A DNA stretch of 64,000 nt from Tetrahymena elliotti 4EA (taxonomy: Eukaryota; Ciliophora; Oligohymenophorea; Hymenostomatida; Tetrahymenidae), in assembly GCA_000231825.2 (NCBI GenBank), contig JH720327.1, positions 781,606-845,605 on the forward strand. The letters are read 5' to 3'. Within the stretch, counting starts at the first letter, position 1; each line of letters starts with the position of its first letter. Of this stretch, positions 37,701 to 51,245 are shown one piece after another. The translations under genes were made by a program, and so were the position numbers. Below the pieces are notes generated by a model. It saw only the letters and a program-made list of their open reading frames with translations. It did not search any database and was not told the DNA's origin.

Positions 37701-40700
37701 AACTAGTTAAATCATTTTGAAGTTGTTTTGGATTAAAGTTTAACTACAACTGACAAAATATCATAAATTTAATTTGGTGTTAATATTGGAAAATACTTTG
37801 TTGTTAGTAGTAAAATTAGATGCTATTCTATTTATACAGACATTCTTTAAGAAACATTAATTTTTCCATCTACTATCAGAAATCCTTTATTATAAACCAT
37901 CTAAGGGTTTTATGTATCAGAGTAGCATAACCTCATAATTGCTTTTATACAAAACGAATTAATAGTAAGAAATTTCTAAACAAATATGATTTCATACTCA
38001 ATAAACTCAACAAGTGAATTATAATATATTAACGGTTTTTACATGGATGAAGATTAATCAGCTATTATAATCTATGGAGATAAGATGATAAAATCTTCTA
38101 TTGATTTACAAACAAGAGTTATATTTTCTGGAAATGATCAAGCATTAACAAATTACACAAACTGCCAATTCTCCAAAGAAATATTTGCATGCCGAGTTTC
38201 AAATTAAAAGCTAGTAATTTATAATAAAACTTTGCTAAAATAAGTTTCTGCAATATTAACAAATCTAAATACATTTAATATTATTTTAGACTAAATAAAT
38301 CAATTCATTTTAATATTTGGCTCGTCTATCTATTCATATTCCTACAGAGGTACACTTCTACAATCAGTTAACTAAATTACTTAAACTATCAAATCTATAA
38401 CTTATTGTGATGATTTTTTTGTTGCTTAAACCTCATCAAGTAAATTTTTTATTCTATTCTATTTTTGAGAAGAAAAATTATTTTTCTTGGTACATTTAAA
38501 AATAAATTATTTTTTAAAAATAGCTGCTTATATGTTTAACAGATAGTCTTTGAAGTAACTTTCTTCTTTTGTTGCTCCAGGAGGAGTTTTGTATGGCATG
38601 GTCTACTTACCTGATTAAAAATAAATAGGGTTCCATTGTTCTGATATAAGAAGTGGGTAAATAATATTCTTAAATACAATAAATTTCTAGTAAAATGGTT
38701 TTATGGTGAATACTTATGATTAAGTTGGTATTGGATAAATTGTTAAAGCAATTTATGATTAAGATAGCTAAATGGTTAACTACTTGGATACATATGGAAA
38801 CAATTAAAATATAGTTATGTATACTTTAGGTATTGATAATACATTTTCTATTGAAGAAATATAGCAATTTTAATACCCTAAACCTATTGATTATATTGTA
38901 GATTTTGAAACCAATACTCTTCTTGTTCATAATGGGATAAGGACATGGAAACTTAACTATAATCTACATACAAGACCATCAAAACAATTTGTTAGTAAGC
39001 CTTACAAGCATTACTTTCAGATAAATTTAGGATCTCAAGATAATTAAAATACTGCATTTTTAATTGCTGATTACTATAATACTGTCTATCTCTATTAGAA
39101 TTATCAAGTTACTTACTTCTGTTAGTTCAGTTAAGAAATTATTTATATGCAAACTGTGCAGTAAAAAAGTAAGGTGCTCTATGTGATATTTTATCAATTC
39201 AGCATTTTCGTATTTAACAACTACCAAGATATGATTTAGGAACAAAATGCTTTATTCGTATTATCTAAATATTCTTTTAAAAGATTATTATTGGATGAAT
39301 AAAATAAACTAATTCTCAATACAATAGATAACAAAATAGTAGATTATGATTTTTTTAAAAACTAAGAGATTTTTTCCAAGCAACTAGATCTAGCTGATAT
39401 AATAACTGCTAAGATTGTTACAGGATCATCCAGTGGTCCTGTTTGGATTTTAATTTTTGGAACATAAACTGGGAAAATTTTTAGTTATGATTTAATTTCT
39501 TCTTCATTCAAGAGCCTTAATTTAAATCAAGGAATTCCTATTATGTAACTTTACATTTTCAATGCTAATATTGCTGTCAGTGTAGATAAAACTGGAGGAG
39601 CAACTATGATTAATTCATAAGATTTAGTAGTCACCAATGAATAATAATTAACAGATACATTAAGTAAGCAAGTAACATAAGAGAATGGGTCCTTTATCAA
39701 AAAAATCATTTAATTTGTGAAAGTAGATTAAAGTAATTAGAGATTCTTTGTTAATTATTATGCTGAAAAAAAAGTTGGTATTTGGAATGTGCAAAATTAT
39801 TAATTTATTCAGTATTTAATGTTCCCAGATGATTAATGGAAATAGATAATCTTGAGTAAAGATTTTATTATTCTTTACTGCTCTTTCTAAATTAATGTTC
39901 ATGATAGTGTTGATTATTCATTTATTGCCAAAGCAAGAAGATATTACAGAAAAAATCAAATCACTGATTTACAACTCATAAATGGAAATATTTTGGTGTC
40001 TGTTTATACCACTTAAATAGAAATTCTTTTAATCAATAAAGCTTAGAAGTAAATAATATTACAAGACACGATTAGTCTTTCTAGTCCATTTTTAATATAT
40101 TCTGGTGTTAATTTACTCTCTAATTAGTTAGTGCTAATAGGTACTTCATCGAATGCTGTATTTGAAAAGAGATTCTCATTGAGTCTTTTATAATAAAATA
40201 AATAATTAACATTAAAGCAAACTAGTTAATAAAGCTGTTACAGTTAATTATTGTTTTCTAATTAAGCTAACTTGCAAAATTAATATAAAAATATCTACAA
40301 TGCTAATAATGCTAACTTATATTATAATCTCTAAGTTTTACTTTAAAACGAAATAAGGTCATTACACTCAATAAATTAAAGCTAGACATCTATTATAATT
40401 AGACCATAATCAAAGCAAAACAATTCTTTAAATATTAGGGTAAGCTCTTTTAAGTAAATAGAGTTTGATGTTTAGCTATAAGGATTTGATTTTAAATTCA
40501 TAGAATAAGGCTAATAAATTAACACAAATGATAATTCAAGAAAAATTGTCTTACAAGATATCCAAATAAAACAACAAAGTATATCTGATCAAACAAGCTT
40601 AGTTCTTTAGAATAAAAATAATGTGAATCTCCAAAATATTTTAGTCTAAAATGTCAACTTTACAGGGACTAAATCTAGAATACTAGACAATCAAATCTCA

Positions 40701-43700
40701 GCAAACTCTTTTATTTTCATTCAAAATGTCAGCACAGTAATAATACAAGATTTCATTATTGATAATATTCACTTTATAAATTCTCAAATAAACTTTTTAA
40801 TAGCTAACCAAGTCACCAATCTTGTCATTAAAAATTTACTCATTCAAAATAGTTTCTTTGATAATATCTTTTAGATTTTTTAAGTTGATTAATTGTAAAT
40901 TTACAATTTAACTATTTCTGGATGCAAAAGTCTGAATAATAACTAAAATTAAATGAAATATGCTTTTGATTTAATTGGAATTAACAATATTAATTTAACT
41001 TTAATAAAAATATTTCAAAATGAGGACATATTTGCTTTGTCAACATCTAATAACTTTTAATAGAATGGCTAAATTATCTATCTATTAAATGATGTTTTTA
41101 ATTTGAGTAAATCTGAGATTTTTAGCAATACTTTCTCATTTTAATCAAAATAACAACTAAACTTTTTAAATTTACAGTCATCTTCTATTTAAATTAATTC
41201 CTTGGTATATAAATCTAATAAAGCAAACATCTTCATTAAGAATGCCTTCGGTGTTGCTATAAAGGATAGCTAATTTATTTTAAACGAAGGAATTAAAGGA
41301 GGTGCTTTATAGATAGTTAAAATTAGTCAATAAGTATAAATATCAAATTGTTAATTTGAAAATAACGTAGTTGAGTCAAGTGGAGGAAGTATTTAAATAG
41401 AGGATGTTGCTCTTTTTGAAATTGATTCATTTAGTTCTATTGCCTCAAGCTTTGCCACCATAGGTGGAGGAATTAGGATTATTAATTAAAATACTCTAGC
41501 TTCAGAGAATTATAAAATTTCATGCTAGATGAAAGAAAACAAAGCAAATTTATATGGAGATGATATTGGAGATCTTTTGGATGGCATTTATATTTATTTC
41601 TCTAACCAAATCTTATAAACAGGATAAAGCATTTAAATGCAAGATTTAAAATTGATTTATTAAGGATCAATAAAAAGCAGTGGCAACAAAGCGATGATAA
41701 AAGAAATTTAAAGTGGTGGATACTTAAATATATTTATATAGTTGATTGATAATTAAAGTAATTTCTTAAAAGTAAATCAAACAAAATATTTAAATAATCT
41801 TTACAGTTAAGATATTATGAATGAGTTAGATTCATATTTGCTTGAATTTAACAGTGATAGCAATCCTAATAATGTTTTGGATATTAAAGGCTAAACAATA
41901 GTTAGTATTAAGCAATATAATTTTGACTTATCAATGTTTTAATTCACATCACTTATTCCTTCTTCTCTCCCACTGTATAGTTAGGCTTAAGCTTAGGTGC
42001 TAATTAATTTTTAACTAATAAATTATTCAATCGCAATTAAAATAGATCTTACTTTTAGAGAATGTCTTTAAGGAGAGGTTTTAGATTATTCATCTATAAA
42101 TTATGTCAATTCTAATAACTCAATAAGCTTGATTTAAATGATTACATGCTAAGAATGTTCTTATGGAACTTATTCTTTTATTGACCCTATGAAAGAATTT
42201 TCTCAGCAAGCTCTCAATAAATTAAAAGGTGATACCTATTAAGCCTTTTAAACATGTAAAAAATGCCCTAAAGAAGCTTATTAATGCTAAAGTAATAACA
42301 TTACACTTTAAAAAGGGTATTGGAGAAGCAGTAATAGCTCTGATGAAATAATTGAATGTAATTAAATCAATCAAGATATTTGCAATGAATAAGATGAGAA
42401 TAGCAAAGATGGATGTATATAAGGTTATATTGGACCACTCTGTGAAGTTTGTGATGCAACAGGAGCTATTTGGAATGGTAAAAGGTACACTTCATCTTTA
42501 AAAAACTTTTAATGCTAAGAATGTAGTTCATTTGAAACTTAAATCACATTTTTATTAATATCAGTTGTAGTCTTGCTATTATATCTATTTTTTTCTTCAA
42601 TATTCTTTATGAATAGATATATGTACCACACACTATGTTACTACTCTAGAATTCTGAGATTCCTACCATTTTCTAAGAGCTGTACATTGGACTAGTCATA
42701 ATATTTTGTGAAAATCTTAATTAATTATTTGCAAATATCTACAATCCTCTATAGTCAAAATATTAATATAGCTCCTTAGTTTTTAAGTATAGTACCTAAC
42801 ACAGCAGGTAAACCAGGTAGTTAAATAGTTGTAAGTAGTGTTTGTCTATATGGAATAGGAGGCGCAAGTAATATTGGAATAGAAAGAATAAGAGCATATA
42901 GTATGTGCATCTTTCCTTTAGCTCTTATCTCAATTCTCTTTATAATTTTAACCTTGATGAGGTTTTCCAAAATATGGAGAGTATCAGTTTATCATAAATA
43001 TACCATGATAATAGTAGCTTTTCTTTTCTTTTAACCAGACACAATTGCATTTTTCACTAAAGCTTTTTCATGTAGAAAGATAGGATCTAAATCATATTAA
43101 TAAATTAACTACCTTATTGAATGTGATGATCCATCATATAAACTCTTTAGTTATTATTTCATATTACCTAATTTGGTATTCTGGGTTTTATCTCCTGGCA
43201 TCATATTCATAATTTTATGGTTAAAAAAGAGAAAAGATATTAAAAAGTTAAATTATTGCACAACAAAATACATGTTTGGATATTTCTATCTAGAATATAA
43301 CACATAGCATTACTATTGGGAGTTTATAAGAATTAGCTTTAAAACTGTTTTTGTTTTACTGTCCTCTTTATTGAGTTAAGTGTTAGTTGAGATCATATCT
43401 TTTTATATCGTGCTGGCATTCATCTATATAATTCTGCTGATTAAAATTTAACCATTTCAGAATAAGTTTATAAATAGCTTAGAAATAGCTTCCTACACTA
43501 TAACAATTCCTTGTATCATCTTTTTTTCGCTTTACCAGACCCTTCAAGTTAGCTTTTTAGAATATATAACTGCAGTTATTCATTATTTCTTCTTATTATA
43601 CTTAATCTTATAAATTATAAAGATAAAACTGAATACATAAAATACCTCATTATACATGCCATTAAAAAAGTGCTTTTAGAGAATCTTCCCAAAAATAATA

Positions 43701-44634
43701 TTTTAATTTATCTATGACGCCCAATCGGATAATCAATCCTCTTTAAGAAGATGGCGTTTTTTATATGCAAACATGAAGAGAGCCATGATGTCACTCTAAC
43801 AAGAAAATTCTTTAAGAAAATCTGCTAAAGCTGCAGCTTCAAATAGCATAGATAATCACAATATCCATTCATGTAATTTTATTTTTTCAATTAATTGAAT
43901 TTAAATTTAAACAATTTTATTAACTAGATTATGAATACATGATTAGTTGCCAGGCTAAACATGATACAGAAGATAAAACACCTAATAAAAAAATAACTTT
44001 AAATACTAATAGGATGGAATCTAATCCTTTTTCAGCAGATGTTATCTTGGAGAAATCTGAATCAAGTAACAGAAAATCCAATAAAAAAACAACTTATTGT
44101 GCTACCAAAAGAAATTAAGGAGAGTTAACTTAAATAAGCAGATTCGGTAGTGACTTAGACTCAACCCCTTGCAAATCTTAAAATAACTTTACAAAATTTA
44201 ATTCTAACAAGAACTTCAATTTGGAGGATGGCATAAGTATGATAAACATAAAAAACCCTTCATGCAATTTAGAAAGAGTTGAAGGTTCAAAAGTTTTTAT
44301 CCCAAATGAAGAAAATGATGAGCAAAATTACAGAATATATGACTTTAATTAAGTAATGTCTAAAATAAACTAGGCTAAATAAATAGAATCTATTATGCTA
44401 GGAGATACACATAGGAGTAACTAAGAAGAACTTAGATTACAAGCTTCATCTGCTAGATAGAGTCATTATTAATCAACCGAAAATATTTTCATGCCTCCTG
44501 AAGAGCCTCATCAAAGTAACAAAGTATATACCTTCAATTCTATCCTCCAAGTCATGTCTCCTGTCAATTAAGTTAGTTAGTCCTTTAAAAATCCTGAATA
44601 AAATTAAGAAAAAATGATTACTCAATCAAACTGA
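34768..44634 (+). CDS. Giant Cys-rich multi-pass membrane protein
   Basis: Four exons (34768-36853, 37204-38439, 38524-43872, 43928-44634), all in phase, give 3125 residues. Residues 1-22 form a signal peptide. Next comes a Cys-rich module (CQQCSIVGC, CICNQCQ, CRSNTC) like growth-factor-receptor Cys repeats. The next ~1600 residues are beta-rich with repeated strand-loop patterns and could form propeller-like blades. Residues ~1850-2400 show short IN/IQ-rich repeats (NNVNLQNILVQNVNF, NCQFENN) typical of parallel beta-helix, pectin-lyase-like repeats. A second Cys-rich zone (CKKCPKEAYQC, CIQGYIGPLCEVC, CQECSSF) precedes about nine hydrophobic segments between 42540 and 43620. A ~300-residue Ser/Asn-rich cytoplasmic tail ends the protein. 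Ciliates have large families of such surface proteins; ligand and role are unknown. The first intron is unusually long (350 nt) and its borders are the least certain. Confidence 0.75.
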
Positions 44635-44636
44635 AC

Positions 44637-45300
44637 ATATTTTTTATTACTTCTTCATTTTGTTTTAATGTATTATTGCCAATAATAATTACTACATTAC
44701 ATCTTTTAAATTTAATTTTATAAAAATCCTTAATAAAATTATATTACTTCTTTACTTTTTTTGTTTTATAAGCTTAAGCATTATTTCCAATATTAATTAT
44801 TACATTACATCTAATTTAATTAAGCTTTTTAAAAAAATTAAGAAAAATAATTTATCAAAATATTTTTTATTGCTTCTTTATTTTTTGTGTTTTACTAGCT
44901 TAAGTATTATTTCCAATATAAATTATTACATAACTTGTTTGATATTTTATTAATTTTTCTCAAAATCCTTAATAAAATTTACTTATTTTTTTTTTGTTTT
45001 ACTCGCTTAGGCATTATTTTCTACATTAATTAATACATCTTTTAAATTAAATCCTTAATAAAATTATATTACTTCTTTATTTTATGTGTTTTACGAGCTT
45101 AAGAATTATTTTATTTATTAATTTATACATTCTATCTTTTAAATTTAATTAAGTTTTTAAAATCCTTAAGGGAAAATAATTAATCAAAATATTTTTTTTG
45201 CTTCTTTATTTTTTGTGTTTTATTTACTAGCTTAAGTGTTATTTCCTATATCAATTATTACATTACTGGTTTTAAATTTAATTAAGTTTCTATTTATTTT
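44637..45300. repeat. Decayed tandem repeat array
   Basis: Five to six imperfect copies of a unit reading roughly attacttctttattttttg, then tgttttactagcttaagcat, then tatttccaatattaattatt, then a taaatttaattaag part. The recognisable agcttaag core sits near 44771, 44896, 45005, 45096 and 45229, so unit length varies from about 90 to 130 bases. It begins right after the stop codon of the giant membrane-protein gene and contains no coding frame. Confidence 0.7.
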
Positions 45301-46340
45301 TGTTATCGTTATCTTTGTGAAGTAGAACTTTACAAGTATTTTCTATTTCATTTAATATATATTCAATATTCAAATCAAGTCTCTAAATATTCTTATATTT
45401 TCTAAATTATCTATAAGCTAATTAATCCACCACCTTTCTATTTGATTAAACATGAATAAATAAACTAATTTAATTTTACTGTTTTTACCTATTAAGAGTA
45501 TTTTTAAATTTATGAAAAAAAATATTTAAAAAATTTTTAATTTGTTTTTGAAATTTGCTTTTGAAAATTCTAAAAAAAATCTTACATTTTCTCATTTTAG
45601 AAATAAAAATTTTTTTATAAAATAACTTTGATTTGTATGGAATCTAAGTAGAATTTAAATATTCTTCTTTCAAAAAGTTTTAATTAAAGATTTTTTTGGT
45701 TACATTTTAGCAAATATTATTAATAAAAATAAAATAGGACTAGATAGATAAGTGAAATTTAAAATGGAAAATAGAAAAGTAAGATGGATGTAAAGATTAA
45801 AATAAATTTAAAATAGTTAGAGTTGAGGTAATTTTGAGATTTTGGGTATTTTAATTATGAGAGGTGTAATGAATTAAACTATACTGTTCTACTTTAATTA
45901 ATATTTTAAATTTTAAATTTATAATTTCTTCCCAATCAGAAAGTTATTAAATCCTGATAGAGGGGATTTCAAAATTACAATCTAAACGCTAAAGGTTTAA
46001 GAATATTAATTCTAAATTAATTTTCAAAAATGAAGAATAGACAATTAAATTAAAATGATAAAATCAATATAATATAAACTAGCTTCGTTCAATCAGCTTC
46101 ATAAATTTTTGCTATTGAAGAATATTAGTGTCCCTTTTATTCGTGCCTGCTTATAGGACTATTTTTGATAAGAAAAAAATTACTTAATTAACTATTTCTT
46201 TATTTTTTAAATTTTGGCTAATAGAAGAGAAAGAAAAGCCTAACTTATTAATATAAACAAAAAGAAATAAAAAAATAGATATCTTTGATAAAAACAAACT
46301 CAAGCTTAATTATAAATAAAACACACACACAAATACACAA
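45301..46340. other. Intergenic, no clear gene
   Basis: A/T-rich sequence upstream of the IST1-like gene, including its promoter and a short acac run just before the ATG. A frame opening at ATG 46030 looks coding for about 55 codons but runs out of frame into the IST1 start, so it is not called. Confidence 0.45.
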
Positions 46341-48080
46341 ATGGGCAATCAACCTCCACCAAAATAATACAATCCCAGAATGGAAAAATAAAAATTAGAA
46401 ATAGCATGTATGAAGGTCAAGGGTCATTTGGAATTACAAAGAGATAGAAGAATGGGCCAAGCAAATTCCAAAGAATAACAACTCATTGTTATGATTAACA
46501 GTCCTACAAGATCTATGGTTGAAGAAAAACACAAAGCTGCTTCTATAGTTTCAGATATTGCTTTCATAGATGCCTGCAATATTGTTATTAGGTAATTCTT
46601 TATTTAACATATAAATATTAAATTTAGCAGAGGATTTTAAAGGCTTTCATAACTAAAATTCATTTATATGAATCACAATTCAGCAAATTAAAAAATTTAG
46701 AATTATTATTTTTTGCTCTAGATAAGCAAATCCTATTTAGGAAGTAGTTAATAATCTTATTGACATAAAATTAAAACAAATATTTTCATGAATATAGCAT
46801 ATAATATATTTAGTTAAACGCTTGCAGAATATTTAACTTGATAATTTAACAAGAGAAAATAAAAAAGAAGGGCAGATTATAATTTGTGAATTGGTGATTA
46901 TTTAATTTCTTTGCTAATATCAACAGTAATAATAAACAAAGACCTTATGTATCTGAATAATTGCCTAATCATATAATCAATATCAAATTAAAATAGATAA
47001 AAGAAAATAAATAAAAACAATTAACAAAGAAAGAAAGAAATTTGCCTCCTCTTTTTTATCTCAAATTAACATATTCTAATTTCTTTTTAATAAAATAGAT
47101 GCTGCGACATATTAAAAGATAGAAGTATGCACATTTGCGAATCAAAGGGTAATCCAGCTGCTGTTAAGGAGTTACTTCCATTCATTGAAACAATCATTTG
47201 GAGTACTAGACACCTTAACTTGGGTTGTCTTTAAGATTTCACTAATATGATGGTTATGTTCTTCGGAAGCTCCCAAGTTCCTAACTCTATCTGCGATGAA
47301 ACTAAAGTTGACCCTTAATTAAAAAAGTGCTTTGAAAATGTTATGCCTACTGACTAGGAGATTAACAGCTACTTCTTAAAGCTTCACTAAAAAACCGGTA
47401 TTACTCTCTCTTAAATGAATTCAGTTGGACACGAAATTTCAGATCAACCAATTAATTAAATGGGAGGAAATGGTGGATAAGGTCAATAAAATTTCCCTAT
47501 TTTTGTCCCTAACATTTAACAATCTACTAATGCTTAATATCCTCCTAACTAATATGGATAACAAGTTGGAAATTTAAATATAAATATTAGAGTTTAAGAA
47601 GTACCTGGGCAATAATAATATCTTCCTTAATAAGGTTAGTATCCTCCTCAATAAGGCTAATACTAATATCCTCCCTAATAATCAGGATTCCCCTAATAAT
47701 AATAATAATAATAATTTCCTCCTTAAAATTAGGTACCCAATTAATAATATCCTCCTCAATAACCTGCCTAACAATAATACCCTCAATTCCCTCCCTAATA
47801 ACCTCCTCAACCATAATATCCTCAATTCAATGCCTAGCAACCTCCCTAATAACCTCAATTCCCTGACAATTCCTAAAATCAAGCTAAATACAACTTCCCA
47901 TAAGTTTAAATTCCTTAATTTAATATTTAATAATAGTAATAACCTCAATAACCTCAACAACCAGTCAATAATCAACCACCTAGTTTCTAAGCTAATGTTC
48001 CTTAATAACAAGGTGGAAACTAAGTACCTGGTACTGATAGTCTTGAAGAGAGACTCAGACGTATTAGAGAAGGAATCTGA
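46341..48080 (+). CDS. IST1-like ESCRT-III regulator
   Basis: Two exons, 46341-46591 and 47099-48080, joined across a 507-nt intron, give 410 residues. Residues ~15-190 match the IST1 domain: an N-terminal helix with QKLEIACMKVKGHLELQRDRR, the MVEEKHKAASIVSDIAFIDACNIVIR helix that ends in a CCDIL motif (usually YCDLL), and the PFIETIIWSTRHL helix. IST1 binds CHMP1 and the ATPase VPS4 and tunes ESCRT-driven membrane scission. Residues ~195-390 are a Pro/Gln-rich linker with many YPPQQ and FPPQQ units. The extreme C-terminus, DSLEERLRRIREGI, fits the MIM1 helix pattern L..RL..L[KR] that binds the VPS4 MIT domain. Antisense frames over the Pro/Gln part are Ile/Leu-rich shadows. Family call confident; the long intron is atypical here. 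Confidence 0.85.
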
Positions 48081-49881
48081 GAAAAATAATCTTAAAAAAA
48101 TAGAAAATAATTAAGTCAACCTAAAAGTATAAAAACTATTCAGTTATAAAATATTTATCAAACTTGTATTTTGAAAAAGCTTATTAAATAAAATTATAAT
48201 AAAACAAAATAATTTCTATTACATATATAATTACATCTAATTCTATCCATTACTTTATCCTCTCTAAAAATTTATTTTTCATTTGATTAATTATTTCTAA
48301 AGAATTCTCAATTTCTAAAATTGTTTGCTTATTATTTTGTTTACAATTTCAGTATTATACCATTAGAAATTTAATTAGTACAAAATTAAAAAACACCACT
48401 TTTTAACCTTTTTGATAATTAATAAGGATTTTTAGATAGTAAATTAAAAATTTAATTCATTTTTGTATTATTATTGGTAGAATTTTTTTTTTTTTTCATT
48501 TTAAATTAAAAGAAATATTTTTTAATTACGAAAATTAAGTGAACTAATAACTTATTGAAAGTTAAAATTTTTCTATTCTAAATTTTTTAATTTTTATGAA
48601 AATTTCTTTTTGAAATTATTTCATCAACAAAAATTGATTTTTATCTTAAATAATTACAAAATGGCGATCATCAACATTTCTTAAAAAATCTTAATATTTT
48701 GATGAAATTAATGTCAAAATATTTAGAGTTTTGAAATTTTTCATAAAAACAAATAAAACTCAAAAAAAAATGTTTGTTTACTAAAAAATATTAAATTGTT
48801 TTTTGTTTATTACTTTGATAAAATGGTTTAGAAGTTGAAAGTATTTTAATATTATTTTCTTTTTTTCTCAGTTTTCATATTAAAATAACAAATTTGAATA
48901 CAATACATCAAAATAAATATGATTTTTTGAAAGAAAAATATATAAAATAATATTTAACTGGAAGTGTATTTTTTAATTTGATAAAATAGTATACAAAAAA
49001 ATTTAATGCTTTTCTAAAATTATTTTCTTTTTTTAATTCTTCTTTTTAAAATAAATTTGTAATTTTGAATGATCATCTAAAAGATAAAAACACTACAAAA
49101 TAAATATGATTTTTTTATCATAAAATATTAAGCAATATTTAGATGGAAGTGTTTTTAAATTAGATCAATCTATTCATTTTGGTTCATTAAAATCATTTTC
49201 TTTTTTTTAATTTATCTTATTATAAATTTAATTGATAAAAATGAATAAAATGCAATATATAAATATCATTTTTAAAAACAAAATAAAAAAGACGATTTTT
49301 AAAAAAGAAAATATTAAACAATATTTAACGTTAGAATGTTAAATAATTTGAATAAATATCTCAAAAAAAAGTTTTATCTGATTTAATATAATATTAAACA
49401 TTGATTTAGCTTTCTTAAATGTAAATTTAAATTAAAATGAGAAAAAAGAATTTAATAAATAAATAAAATTAACAGAATATTTTTGCTAAAAAGAATGTAA
49501 TAATAGATTAATTTAAATTTATTTCAAATTCAAATTAATTTATATAAAAAATTAAAATATAACCATTTGTAGTATCTATTTTCAAATTTAAAATTGCGAT
49601 TAAAACCAAAATTTGAATTTTTGCTTTAGAGAGGAAATTTGTTCAGAAAGATTGCGAATCAATGATTAATCGCTCATTCAATATAATTAGTTGTTCCAAT
49701 ATCAATCAATTTTGAAAGATATAATTAGAGGGTTTTTGGGGTTATGAGCAATTATTAATTAGAGCAATTAATATTTATTTTTGTTCATAATAATTAATTA
49801 ATTAATTAATTAGATTATACATACTATTTTTAATAGAAAAGTAAAAGAATAACAAAAGTAAATAAGGATCTAAACAAATAA
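48081..49881. other. Intergenic, no gene seen
   Basis: About 1.8 kb of very A/T-rich DNA between same-strand genes. Several related stretches (tttcttttttttaat... followed by aaatatgattttttgaaag-like text near 48860, 49020 and 49200) suggest degenerate repeats of ~150 bases. No coding frame. The region 49620-49800 is slightly less AT-rich and may hold the promoter of the zinc-finger gene. Confidence 0.45.
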
Positions 49882-51245
49882 ATGGGCAAATAACCATAAT
49901 TCCAGTAACAACAACAACAACAGCACCAAAAATAAAATTAAAAAGGAGGAAAACCTTTTAAAAAGTAGTTTGGAAGACAACAAGATAACAAAGAAAATAG
50001 CAATGTTATCCCAAAAATGTCTAAAGTTTTTAACAAGAAAGCCAATCCCCAAATTTAAAATCGCGAAGGCAAATGTAATTAATTCTCAATAGAATTATTT
50101 AAGTTTTTTAATCATAGGTGAAATTCAATAACCAAACATCTTTTATTTTTTAAAACAAAGTGCAATTATCAAACAATTCCTTCCACAAAACTAAAATATG
50201 TCCTTATTTTTTGAACGCTAACTGTACCAAGGGTGATAAGTGCGTTTATGCCCACAGCTAAGAAGAAATAAGAGAGGCTCCTAATCTCAAAAAGACCAAG
50301 CTCTGCTAAATGTTTGCCAAGGGTAAATGCAACCTTGGTACCCACTGTTCTTTCGCTCATGGAATTGAATAATTACGTTCTACAAACCAATTCTTCAAAA
50401 CCACTATCTGTGTTGGATTCACTAAAGGTAGCTGCTAGAATGGAGACAGTTGCAGATATGCCCATGGTGAATCTGAACTTAGAAACCCCGTTCATGAAAA
50501 AGTTGTCATACAAAGACAAGATAAGGAATAAAATAATAAATAATTCAATCAAGCTCCTAATGATTAATTACCAATTTTGAACAATTAGGTGTAAGCTGAA
50601 GAAGAAGATGAAGAGGATGATGATGAAGAAGAGGGCCAAGAACAACAAGAAATCAACTTGGGAAATTAACAACCTGGATTTAATATGAATAATAGTATGA
50701 ATATGAACAATAATATGAATATGAATAATAATAATAACAATCCTAACCCTAAGAAAGGAAAGAATTAACAAAATCAATTCTAATAATAAAACTAAATATT
50801 GAATCAATAATAAAATATGAATACATTCAATTAAACTACCCCAGCTAACTAACAAAATAATGGCTTTATGGGAAATAACACTTTCGCAGCTGGTATGGGT
50901 ATGAATGGATAAGGCTAAAACCAATTTAACCTTGCCAATTAGTAATAAATGAACCCTATCTAAAGTAATGCTATAAATCCTATGGTTACCTTTAATAACC
51001 AAGGATAACCAAATCAAAATCAAAATAAAAATAACAATAAGCAAAACAAAAAGAATAAACAAAACTAAAACCAATAAAAGTAAGACCCTTCCTAATAATA
51101 ATTCAATTTCACCAGCAACTAAGAAAGATTTGGAAGCCAAGGAATTTAAGATACCCCATAAATGAACCCAATGAATAATGGTTTTGGTAACATGGGTGCT
51201 ATGAATACCAACACCTTTGGATAATTCAACTTTACTGTCTCTTGA
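49882..51245 (+). CDS. Triple CCCH zinc-finger RNA-binding protein
   Basis: Exons 49882-50074 and 50161-51245 give 425 residues. Three zinc fingers of the C-x7-C-x5-C-x3-H type are exact: residues 78-96, 113-131 and 148-166. Each is preceded by a lead-in KTKIC, KTKLC or KTTIC, like the KTELC lead-in of tristetraprolin-family fingers, so binding of single-stranded RNA is likely. The N-terminus is Gln-rich and basic. After the fingers there is an acidic run (EEEDEEDDDEEEGQEQQ) and then a long Asn/Met/Gln-rich low-complexity tail with MNMNNN repeats. The acceptor at 50160 (TTTAAAACAAAG) was chosen over the earlier TAG at about 50117, which breaks phase. Cytoplasmic mRNA control is inferred from family. 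Short copies of the 3' end lie downstream. Confidence 0.85.

Noticed and set aside
45760..45840. 20-codon frame MENRKVRWMQRL
   Set aside because: Too short and isolated.
46030..46426. Frame opening MKNRQLNQNDKIN upstream of the IST1-like gene
   Set aside because: Overlaps the IST1 start in another frame and has no clean end; possibly leader sequence.
47587..48011. Minus-strand Ile/Leu-rich open frames opposite the IST1-like gene
   Set aside because: They are the antisense of the Pro/Gln-rich linker; repeated cct/taa codons give repeated Ile/Leu on the other strand.
50568..51140. 190-codon minus-strand frame opposite the zinc-finger gene
   Set aside because: Antisense of the acidic and Asn/Gln-rich tail; Leu/Ile-rich with no domain, while the plus strand has three exact zinc fingers in the same gene.
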